Part shown: piece after piece, positions 25,105 through 33,009 of the stretch
Layout of the letters: every line of letters begins with the position of its first letter
Position numbering within the stretch: the first letter of the stretch is position 1
Assembly: GCF_014132355.1 (NCBI RefSeq)
Contig: NZ_BLZO01000039.1
Location: 35,368-99,367 of the forward strand
Source of the DNA: Okeania sp. KiyG1
GTDB taxonomy: Bacteria; Cyanobacteriota; Cyanobacteriia; Cyanobacteriales; Microcoleaceae
Length of the DNA: 64,000 nt
Direction: 5' to 3'
Notes under the pieces: generated by a model
What the model was told of the DNA's origin: nothing
Databases searched by the model: none
Seen by the model: only the letters and a program-made list of their open reading frames with translations
Program-made: the position numbers and the translations under genes

Positions 25105-27690
25105 TCAAGATACACGCAATACACGAAAACCAATAAAGTTATTCGAGGCAGCAGGAATATAGTTGTCGCGGTACGCGGTTCGACAGTATATGGGAATGTT
25201 ATTCCAGGAGCCGCCACGAACAATTTTCCTAGTAGTTTCTGTAGTATTTTGATTCCCTGATAGCCATGCACGACCATCATTGGGTGCGCCCTTATAATTA
25301 TTATGCCAATCATCTTGGCACCACTCATAAACATTGCCGTGCATATCATATAAGCCAAAAGCATTCGCTACTTCAAAACTACCTACAGGAGTTGTTTTTT
25401 TTCTATACTTATCTTTTGCCCCTTGGATATAAGTATAATTGCCGTTATAATTTGCTAAATTTGTAGTAATAGCTTTCCCAAAATGAAAAGGTGTAGTCGT
25501 TCCTGCACGACAGGCATATTCCCATTCAGCTTCACTGGGGAGCCGATAGTTTCTGCCTGTATATCTAGAGAGTCTGGCACAAAATTCTACTGCATCGTAC
25601 CAAGATACTGTTTCTACAGGTTGATTATCTCCTTTAAATCTTGAAGGGTTGGACTCAAGGTCACGTTGAATTTTCGGAACATTATTAACAATGGCTTTCC
25701 ACTGACCTTGAGTAATGGGATAGCGACCCATAAGAAAAGCTGAAACAATCACTATATGTTTAGGACTTTCATCACTAAAGCGTTCCACTTCATCTTCTGG
25801 GGAACCCATCAGAAACTTTCCTGTGGGGATTTCAACCAGTTCAAGTTTGATTCCATTGTCTAAGTCTTCAATAATGCCTGTAACTCGTCGGCGTTGTTTT
25901 TCAATTACCCATCCATTTCTCAAAAATCCTAAACGTCTTCTTTCCAGCTTTCCTACATCAAACTCAAACGTTACAGTTTCCTCCACCTCAATGAAGGCAA
26001 CGTCAAAGGTATCAATTAAAATTTGAGGTTCTGGTGTAATTTCTCCAGTTTCCCCCATTGTTGAATCTGGAACACTCGAAATATTCCGAGAAACCTCGCG
26101 AGCAAATTCGGCATATTCTCCCCCTAGATTTTCCAATACTTCAACAGCAACTTGAGCAAAAGGTAAAATTTTCTCCCGGTCTTCCTTTTCATATTGAGGC
26201 AATAACGTCAACAACGCCCGAAAACTACGAATAGGTCGGTCAATTTTTTCAGCTATGTCACGAGAAATAGCATCCAGAACCGCTGTAGTTTCATTGCGTC
26301 CCATTGCCTGATTCAACTCTTGTCGGACACCAGGGATAAATTCATAGATTTGTTCTTGACCGTTAGAGTCAGTTGCAGCAAGCAAACCTCCCATATAAAC
26401 TTCTGCTACATGAACAGGGGTAGCTTCTGGTAATAGATTTTTGCGAATCAAGTTAACCACAGATAAATTTACCGGAGCTGCTGCCATCATTCCTGCCAGT
26501 CGTTGAGCAGTAATAGAAGTTGTTGCCAGAAATTGCCTCACCCTAGTTGCTGCTGAAACTTCCTTTCTAGACTCGCTTTGCTGAGGTCGATCGCCATATT
26601 GTTCCTCAACAAATTCTAAATCAAATAAAAATATAGGTACTCGTGCGTTACTTGCTCCCGACACCACCCGACACCAACTTTTCAACAGTTCAGGTTCGGG
26701 TAGAATAACTGGTAAAACCAAAGCATTTTTCCAGTCAATATCTATCCAAGCAGGTAGATTTTCCAACACCAGACGGGGGTTAGCAACTCCTGGTGTAATA
26801 GCAGTACCGAATAATTTACGTCCCGCTCCCAGTTGGGTACTCTCCCAAAGATATTCGGGGAACATTTGTAGCACCGTAGTTGGGCTTTTTTCCGACCAAC
26901 TTTTTAACCAGCGGTGAATAGTTGCATTTTGCCAAACCCCAGAGGTACAGTCACTCACCAGAATAACTACTCCCCGTTGGTTGGGATGAATCAATTCTGG
27001 GTGACTATGTTCACGTTCCCTGGGTTTTCCACTGCTATCTCGCCGGACTAATTTTAACGATTTGCTTTTTGAACTCAGCAAACTCCAGACTCGCACATTT
27101 CTAAATGCTCCTTGAGTTTCAAAAATTTCTTGCAGTTCATTAACCGTCTCTCTCCAAATAAAAGCCGAACTAGACTCTTCTACCACCAGTTCTAGATCGA
27201 GCCACCGTTCCGGTTCTGGTTTAGTAACGGGCAACCACACATCCCGCTCGGCAATGAGATTCACGGTTGCTTCATCGTCTAGCACTTCCCCTGTAAGCGA
27301 GGGAACTTTCCGCATTAAAGGGCGCAGCGCACGGCCTAATTCCAGAACATTCTGGAGAGCTGCTGCTGCTGGAGCTTGAAAAGGTAAACCTTTGACTGGA
27401 GGTTGTTCGGGGGTTTGATGAGTTGGTTCTTCAGTGATGACTGAAACAATGGGTTCCCTGTCAGGTATAAATTCTAGTGGTTCACCTTCCTCAAATTCGA
27501 TCGCCAGAGGTTGTTCGGGTTCTGTTTTTTGCTCCTGCTTTTCTTGAGTCTCTACCTTACCCATTTGTAAAGCTAACCAGATGCTATCGGCAATATTTTC
27601 ATCGCTGAGTTCCAGACGTTTTAACATTCCGGTTTCATCGAGTCGGTCTATCAAACGTTCAATGGCATAATAAAGACTGGGACCGCTCAT
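25105..27690 (-). CDS. vWA-like (SAV_2336-type) protein fused to FGE-sulfatase domain
   Basis: The protein is 861 residues. Residues 1-140 are helical and acidic/Gln-rich. Residues about 150-330 look like a degenerate vWA fold (LDLELVVEESSSAFIW where vWA has DxSxS, then GVVILVSDCTSGVW) of the SAV_2336 N-terminal type. Residues 330-610 are helical. Residues about 615-861 are an FGE-sulfatase domain (IPTGKFLMGSPEDE, LPSEAEWEYACRAG, MHGNVYEWCQDD). The C-terminus RGGSWNNIPIYCRTAYRDNY then NFIGFRVLRVS is a candidate DGR variable region. It starts 3 bases after the MoxR stop, so the two are co-translated. In ternary VMAP systems the vWA/MoxR pair transmits a signal to the VMAP effector; here the FGE module would be the sensor. 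Confidence 0.82.
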   Translation of the reverse strand: MSGPSLYYAIERLIDRLDETGMLKRLELSDENIADSIWLALQMGKVETQEKQEQKTEPEQPLAIEFEEGEPLEFIPDREPIVSVITEEPTHQTPEQPPVKGLPFQAPAAAALQNVLELGRALRPLMRKVPSLTGEVLDDEATVNLIAERDVWLPVTKPEPERWLDLELVVEESSSAFIWRETVNELQEIFETQGAFRNVRVWSLLSSKSKSLKLVRRDSSGKPREREHSHPELIHPNQRGVVILVSDCTSGVWQNATIHRWLKSWSEKSPTTVLQMFPEYLWESTQLGAGRKLFGTAITPGVANPRLVLENLPAWIDIDWKNALVLPVILPEPELLKSWCRVVSGASNARVPIFLFDLEFVEEQYGDRPQQSESRKEVSAATRVRQFLATTSITAQRLAGMMAAAPVNLSVVNLIRKNLLPEATPVHVAEVYMGGLLAATDSNGQEQIYEFIPGVRQELNQAMGRNETTAVLDAISRDIAEKIDRPIRSFRALLTLLPQYEKEDREKILPFAQVAVEVLENLGGEYAEFAREVSRNISSVPDSTMGETGEITPEPQILIDTFDVAFIEVEETVTFEFDVGKLERRRLGFLRNGWVIEKQRRRVTGIIEDLDNGIKLELVEIPTGKFLMGSPEDEVERFSDESPKHIVIVSAFLMGRYPITQGQWKAIVNNVPKIQRDLESNPSRFKGDNQPVETVSWYDAVEFCARLSRYTGRNYRLPSEAEWEYACRAGTTTPFHFGKAITTNLANYNGNYTYIQGAKDKYRKKTTPVGSFEVANAFGLYDMHGNVYEWCQDDWHNNYKGAPNDGRAWLSGNQNTTETTRKIVRGGSWNNIPIYCRTAYRDNYIPAASNNFIGFRVLRVS

Positions 27691-27693
27691 CGT

Positions 27694-28746
27694 TTAATCC
27701 TCATCCTCAACTCTTCCTAAATCTTGGAAAAGTTGCTGCACTAATTTATCCTCAGCGAATGTTTTGCCTTCTGTAGCAGGAATGCGACCCTCTGTTACCA
27801 TGAAAATTGCATTCAGTAACTGGTCAGTTGCCAGAGTTCTCTCATCTCCTAGATTAATAAAACCCTCAATCAGTTGTTGTATTTTTTCCTGTTCCGCAGT
27901 AGCTTGATTAAAATGAGCAGTAACAATTCTGGTCAACTCCTCCTTTGTGGGAGATTTCATCCTTAAGCGCAAACACCGTCGTAAAAAAGGTGCGGGAAAA
28001 TCTCTCTCTCCGTTACTGGTCATTACCACAAAAGGGAAAGCGGTGCAAGTTATCCGCCCATTCTCAACTTCCGCTTCCATCTCAGAGGCAGTCTTTTCGT
28101 CAGTTTCATCAGTGTAAGCAGTACGCACCGTTACCTTGTCTACCTCTTTCTTAATTCTCACTAATTCTGGGATTTCAAAAAATCCTTCTTCTAGAATAGT
28201 CAGTAAGTTATTGGGTAGATCGATGTCACTTTTATCAATCTCATCTATCAGGAGAACGCGAGGATATTTTGACGGTAGCAAACTTGTACCTAAAGACCCC
28301 AGAGTTATATATTTTTCAATCTGTTGAATTTGTTCTCGACGTTCTTCTGGGGAAAGAGTTTGATTATTTAGGTTTTCCTGTTGTTTAGCTTCCTGTAACC
28401 GACCGATAGCATCATAACTGTATAGTCCCTCTTTCAAGGTAGTGCGAGTGGTAATTGGCCAGTAAAGCACTTCTCCCAGTTTCAGTTGTCGAGCTACAGC
28501 ATAAGCGAGGGAAGATTTACCCGTTCCTGGTTTGCCAGTAATTAGTAATGGTCGCCTCAAGTATAATGCAGCATTAATCATTTTTACCTCATCAGGACGC
28601 ACCTGAAAAGTTTCACCCCGTCGTTTCAGGCGACTTTCACCAGGTTTCCTCTCTTGGCTAAAGGGTCGCCAACTGGGAGGTGGTGGCAAATTTTCGATGC
28701 CATCGTGAGGTTCTATATTTTGTTTAAAAATTTCCCAATCACTCAT
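27694..28746 (-). CDS. MoxR-type AAA+ ATPase
   Basis: A 350-residue MoxR-family ATPase. Walker A is ITGKPGTGKSSLAYAVA, Walker B is YPRVLLIDEIDKSD, and the sensor 1/arginine-finger region is VVMTSNGERDFPAPFLRRCLRL. MoxR ATPases work with vWA proteins as metal-dependent remodelling chaperones, and the vWA-like partner is directly downstream. The first 45 residues (proline-rich, HDGIENLPPPPSWRPF) are typical of the conflict-system MoxR branch. Upstream, a family E element separates it from the trypsin-VMAP gene, yet strand and order suggest one transcription unit. Confidence 0.9.
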   Translation of the reverse strand: MSDWEIFKQNIEPHDGIENLPPPPSWRPFSQERKPGESRLKRRGETFQVRPDEVKMINAALYLRRPLLITGKPGTGKSSLAYAVARQLKLGEVLYWPITTRTTLKEGLYSYDAIGRLQEAKQQENLNNQTLSPEERREQIQQIEKYITLGSLGTSLLPSKYPRVLLIDEIDKSDIDLPNNLLTILEEGFFEIPELVRIKKEVDKVTVRTAYTDETDEKTASEMEAEVENGRITCTAFPFVVMTSNGERDFPAPFLRRCLRLRMKSPTKEELTRIVTAHFNQATAEQEKIQQLIEGFINLGDERTLATDQLLNAIFMVTEGRIPATEGKTFAEDKLVQQLFQDLGRVEDED

Positions 28747-28807
28747 TTTCAGTAGAAAAGATTATGGAACTGTTTAAATCAGTATTTGACAAAGGTATAT
28801 TAGTGAT

Positions 28808-28979
28808 TATAGCAGTTCTTTAATTGAGGTACAGTTTTAGACCCTCCCCGCCCCAGATCCCCCTAACCCCCTTACTAAGGGGGGAACTGCTTAAAAAGGG
28901 TAGAGTCTTCAAAGTCCCCCTTTTCAAGGGGGATTTAGGGGATCGTAAATGTACCTTATAACTTTGGAAATTCCTATAT
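28808..28979. repeat. MITE-like element, family E
   Basis: Starts TATAGCAGTTCTTTAATTGA, contains the inverted pair CCCCCTTACTAAGGGGGG and CCCCCTTTTCAAGGGGG, then GATCGTAAATGTACCT. Other copies: 32771-32960, 49525-49686, 55621-55738. The best preserved copy (49525) has TATAGCA and TGCTATA ends. Confidence 0.7.
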
Positions 28980-29045
28980 TTTTCCTGAGAATAATTAACT
29001 GTAAACTTAATTACTGATAACTGTTCACTGATAACTGATAACTGA

Positions 29046-30968
29046 TTAAGGCATCCTAAGTTGTTGAGCGGGTGGTACAAGATTGGGGTCATCCCAAAGC
29101 AATGATAAGTAATTGCCAATATCTTTGTCATCCTCTTTATCCCAAGCTTCATAACGTTTGGTTTTTATAGCTCTAGGTAACTTTGACCAACAGTTACAGG
29201 TGTTGCATACATCTTCCAGTGCCTCGCAACACTCTAGACTCTCTGCTTCTGGTCTCATCCACAGTGCTACAGGGATTCCGGCGTAGTAAAAGGCTTCCAT
29301 AATTGATTCTCGTTTCTCTGCTTGCAGCACTTCTGTTAATCTTACTGCCACAACATTGTCGGGATTAATTTGTTTGAAAACCCTCTTAATATTACTAATA
29401 CCTGAAGGATGAAAAATCTTGGCTGCTTTTTCACCTTGCCTGTTGGTTAGCGATCGCCACTTTTCCTCAAACTTACCTACATAAGGATTAGACTTTTGTG
29501 ACAACTTAAGACGTTCCGAAAACCTCACGGTTACTTCACATTCTGTCCCCAGTAAGGTTTGGAACTGTTCTGGTACATTCTCATCACTGAAATATCGATC
29601 TACTGGTTTGATATCCCGGTCAATTAATTTGTAAGGCAGAAACATTGAAATTTTATTCAGGTTAGAATCACAACGGGAAGGAACATCAGCCCAAAATGAC
29701 TGTAGTAGTTCAGTTAAATTTTTAGGCTTTTTCGACTCCGAGGTAGTTTTTTGACTAATTATAGTCCCTCTTTCATTCATCAAGATATCTTCTTCGTCAA
29801 TTAAAGGATAACAACCTTGAGCATTTTCGGGCGTATAATTTCGTGCATCTTTAATTAGCCATGCTTTCACAAAAAACCTACTACTTCTTTCAATAGCAGC
29901 TACTAATAGACAAGGTTCTTGTTGTTTAGAGTTAGATTTTTGCTGATTTTTGATCGCCTTCTCTTTTCTGAAAGCACCCATCAAACCTTGATGATTTTGC
30001 GAGTAATTTTCTAACCATTCTTTTAATTTATGACAAAGCTGAGGCAGAATATCTAAATCCTGGAGATGCAGTAGTAAAAAACAAATAAATCTCTCGAGTA
30101 AAGAATAATTTTCCTTCATTCGGTTATCCAAATTCTGAATAATCTCCCTCAAAGATTCAGGAAACTCATATAGAGATTTCCCAGAACTCAGAGGAATAGA
30201 ATTTTCTGGCAAAGATTCGTAGTAAGCACAACGTATCTCATCGCGATAATCTAGAAAATAATCCTGGAGAACAGCGATCGCCTGTTGTATCCTCCCATCA
30301 ACCTCACAAACATTGGCCAAATCTCCCACTTCGAGTAGTAGGTCTGTTGGTGTCAAAAAGGCCACTTTGGCTTCAGTGCGTTCCTGGTCTGCTTTTACTG
30401 CCATACCGACAACACCCTGAAGTTTTTCGTCCCAGATAGCAGTTCCACTAAACCCTTCTTCCAAACGAAGTCCTGTCTCTGTAATTCCCTCAACTTGGAT
30501 GCGACCTTGGCCTACTCGTTCTCTCAATTCTCCGGTAGCCCATTCGCCATCACCCCCTTTTTTGGGAAAACCTAATGCTCTAAACTTATGTTTCCAAAGA
30601 CTTTGATTTCCGATTTTAATTAAGTTAATTGGTTTAACACCTTGAGGAAGTAAACTAGGATTTATGAGTTTTAATACTGCAATATCTTGTATATTTTCCT
30701 CATCATTTAGAGGTTGCCAAAAAGCCACTTTTGTCTCAAGTTTTTTACCTATCTTGCCTTTCTCAAAAACAGGAAAATTAACTTCAATAATTTGGTTAGG
30801 CATTTCTTTCTGCCTCATAATTTTTTTTGCATTTTCTAGAGAAGAAGCTAAAGAGTAAGCCACTACATGGGCACAAGTTAAAATATACTCAGCAGAAACC
30901 AAAAACCCCGAACCAACGATACTACCTCCAGATTTAAAAACCCTAACAACAGCTAATTCTAAACCCAT
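29046..30968 (-). CDS. Trypsin-VMAP effector protein of a ternary conflict system
   Basis: The protein is 640 residues. Residues 1-215 are a trypsin-like peptidase with a visible triad: His in GSGFLVSAEYILTCAHVV, Asp in NIQDIAVLKL, Ser in LEEGFSGTAIWD. Residues about 225-340 are a helical middle region. From about 350 to the end the sequence matches the VMAP C-terminal domain: FLPYKLIDRDIKPVDRYF, VTVRFSERL, AGIPVALWMRP and the end YLSLLWDDPNLVPPAQQL. VMAP proteins (vWA-MoxR-associated) couple NTPase signalling to an effector; here the effector would be proteolysis. There is no signal peptide, so action is in the cytoplasm. It starts 24 bases after the Trypco1 stop. Confidence 0.85.
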   Translation of the reverse strand: MGLELAVVRVFKSGGSIVGSGFLVSAEYILTCAHVVAYSLASSLENAKKIMRQKEMPNQIIEVNFPVFEKGKIGKKLETKVAFWQPLNDEENIQDIAVLKLINPSLLPQGVKPINLIKIGNQSLWKHKFRALGFPKKGGDGEWATGELRERVGQGRIQVEGITETGLRLEEGFSGTAIWDEKLQGVVGMAVKADQERTEAKVAFLTPTDLLLEVGDLANVCEVDGRIQQAIAVLQDYFLDYRDEIRCAYYESLPENSIPLSSGKSLYEFPESLREIIQNLDNRMKENYSLLERFICFLLLHLQDLDILPQLCHKLKEWLENYSQNHQGLMGAFRKEKAIKNQQKSNSKQQEPCLLVAAIERSSRFFVKAWLIKDARNYTPENAQGCYPLIDEEDILMNERGTIISQKTTSESKKPKNLTELLQSFWADVPSRCDSNLNKISMFLPYKLIDRDIKPVDRYFSDENVPEQFQTLLGTECEVTVRFSERLKLSQKSNPYVGKFEEKWRSLTNRQGEKAAKIFHPSGISNIKRVFKQINPDNVVAVRLTEVLQAEKRESIMEAFYYAGIPVALWMRPEAESLECCEALEDVCNTCNCWSKLPRAIKTKRYEAWDKEDDKDIGNYLSLLWDDPNLVPPAQQLRMP

Positions 30969-30992
30969 AGAAATTTATCCACTTGAGAACTT

Positions 30993-31352
30993 TTAGTCCT
31001 CTTTACTCTTAGTGTTATTCCATTTCAGAGTAATTTCATAGTTGACCTCTGCACTACCTGATGCTATAATAGCCCCCAGTTCACCACTCATTTTTACCCC
31101 AAATTTAACTTCTACTGCATCGGCGGGTTTGTTTAAGTCCAGGACTTTCTTTATAATTGCGTTTGCTACAGGCTTAATACTAGAAAAAGCCTTTCCTAGA
31201 GTTTGTTTGGCTTGTTTAGCTACCTCATCCCCAATTCCAATTAACCCTTCATCTTGATCATCATTGCTACTTGCTAGTAGTTTTTCGTCCACTTCCATAT
31301 AGACAAAGGACTCTTCATCATCATCTAGTTGAAATTTAACCAATTGTGCCAC
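30993..31352 (-). CDS. Trypsin-co-occurring domain (Trypco1/CU044_2847 type) protein
   Basis: A 119-residue protein: MAQLVKFQLDDDEESFVYME at the start, a helix GDEVAKQAKQTLGKAFSSIK in the middle, and VEVKFGVKMSGELGAIIASG with SAEVNYEITLKW at the end. This is the layout of the small domain that accompanies trypsin-like conflict effectors. The GVKMSGELGAIIASG stretch is the family signature as I know it. It is the first gene of the minus-strand block, 24 bases ahead of the trypsin-VMAP gene. The role is unknown; binding or restraint of the protease is a reasonable inference. Confidence 0.8.
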   Translation of the reverse strand: MAQLVKFQLDDDEESFVYMEVDEKLLASSNDDQDEGLIGIGDEVAKQAKQTLGKAFSSIKPVANAIIKKVLDLNKPADAVEVKFGVKMSGELGAIIASGSAEVNYEITLKWNNTKSKED

Positions 31353-31463
31353 TATTAGTCTCCTGTAAAATTTTTCTATTAATTATATTAACTCAGTAGA
31401 CTATAGTAGGGACGCTGCATCCAAAGTTCCTACTTTATTATTATTTTTTTAAGGTTCATTGAC

Positions 31464-31688
31464 TAGAAAACTCTTGTACGCTCAAGAAACAGGAGCAAAA
31501 TACAATACCATCAACTGTTCTGGTTGCAAACCCAATGATTCATAAGTACGCCCACTAGCGTCGCAAAACTCAACCTCAAATGCTTTCCCACCAGCGAGAA
31601 TTTCTACTATTGTACCTACCTGTCCACGATATAAATTTACTTCAGGTAAGTCTTCTGTAAGAGCTACTACGTCTAATAATTTGATTGT
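31464..31688 (-). pseudogene. DUF4926 protein, degraded
   Basis: The frame reads KLLDVVALTEDLPEVNLYRG, then QVGTIVEILAGGKAFEVEFC and SLGLQPEQLMVLY, a typical DUF4926 small protein (function unknown, often toxin-antitoxin-like context). No start codon precedes it: a TAA stands four codons upstream of LLD. At the C-terminus one extra A in the AAA at 31498-31500 would restore the expected ending LMVLYFAPVS. Both ends are therefore damaged, or the sequence has errors. Confidence 0.6.
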
Positions 31689-31732
31689 TTAATTCATATT
31701 TTCACTTTCAATGATTATAGCTGTAAATTAAT

Positions 31733-32574
31733 TCAATCCCATTCAATTTCTTTTCCATACTTTACAGAGTAATAAACTTCTGGTCTGTCTTCAATATCTG
31801 AACTTATTCTTAAAGGATAACCATCTTTTATCTTCTCAAAAAAGAGAATAAACTCACTATCTTTTTGAAACAATTCTGCTTTGTAACCGTTGACTTTTCC
31901 CTGCTTAAGCAAGTGAGCATTATTAGGTCTATCTATTCTTCGATCAATTTTGGGTATTGGATACTTATTTCTCAGTTCTAAATATGACCAATCATAGTAA
32001 TTTTTAAATGATAAGGGTATGTAATCATCAGCAGCATATCTAAGTTCTGAGGAAGTTGAACGAGGGTCGGAAGCTATTTTTACATACATTCCCATACTAA
32101 CTAGACTTTCAACAACTGGTTTAAAATCTCGATCTCCAGCAATTAAAACTGCATTGGTCATGTTATTACGAATCGTGTGATTCATCATATCTACTGTTAA
32201 TAAAACATCCACTTCTTTTTGGCGTTTATTGTTTGGAGTACCTACTAAACTTCCTAACTTAACGTGATATCCCTCCAAAGAACGAATGTTATTAAAATCA
32301 TCCTTTTGTTGAGATACACGAGCTTTAAAATATTCTTCCTTCTCATCTTTATTCTGAATTTCATCAAGGCAGTCATAATAGAAAACTTTTTAGCTTTAAA
32401 ATGCCATTTAATTGCAGCAAAGTCAATATTTCTCAAATCTACAACGTCATTGTTGAACCATCTAGAAGTAGCTCTTTTGTACTTGTCTCTCAAATAACCT
32501 CCATCAATAAATAAATAGGTTATTTCAGGCGGTTCATTACTAGGATGAGGATTGTATATTCTCATTTTTTGCAA
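31733..32574 (-). pseudogene. NYN-domain (PIN-like) nuclease, frameshifted
   Basis: Two frames give one protein of about 281 residues. The first has ITYLFIDGGYLRDKYKRA (first acidic residue of the NYN/LabA fold) and ends after HFKAKK. The second has KEVDVLLTVDMMNHTIRNNM, then AVLIAGDRDFKPVVESLV with the remaining acidic residues. The joined path KAKKVFYYDCLDEIQNKDEK needs six T in the plus-strand run 32387-32391, where five are present. If intact it would be a metal-dependent RNase-like protein. It follows the Trypco1/VMAP block, but DUF4926 lies between. Confidence 0.75.
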
Positions 32575-32770
32575 TTAATCTAATTTTTTTACTTCAATTT
32601 GTAATTTTTATACTACAATAAATAAAAACCACCTGTAAATGTTGACCAAATTTTTTTGTTGATAGATCGACTCTTTTAACAAAATTAAGACAAATAGCCA
32701 GTTATGCAGATAAGATTAAACACGACCAAAATCCTAGACAATGGATGATACAAAGAAATATGGGGTTTTT

Positions 32771-32960
32771 CATATCAATAAGGTACAGTTTTAGATATCC
32801 CCCGCCCCCAGATCCCCTAACCCCCCTTAATAAGGGGGGAACCGCTTAAAAAGAGGGGAGCGTTCAAAGTCCTTTTTAAGGGGGATTGAAAAAAGGGAGG
32901 AGCATTCAAAGTCCCCCTTTTTAAGGGGGATTTAGGGGGATCGTGAATATACCTTATATC
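32771..32960. repeat. MITE-like element, family E, with internal duplication
   Basis: GGTACAGTTTTAGAT, CCCCCCTTAATAAGGGGGG, then two copies of the CATTCAAAGTCC...TTTTTAAGGGGGATT block and GATCGTGAATATACC at the right end. The rest of 32575-33009 is A+T-rich without a gene. Confidence 0.65.
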
Positions 32961-33009
32961 CTATAAGTCTAAAATTTCTGAATATACTAACAGAAAAATC
33001 TAAAATCTA

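Noticed and set aside
21000-32600. DGR reverse transcriptase or template repeat within the window
   Set aside because: No frame shows RT motifs, and no AAC-rich second copy of the variable-region core was found on either strand.
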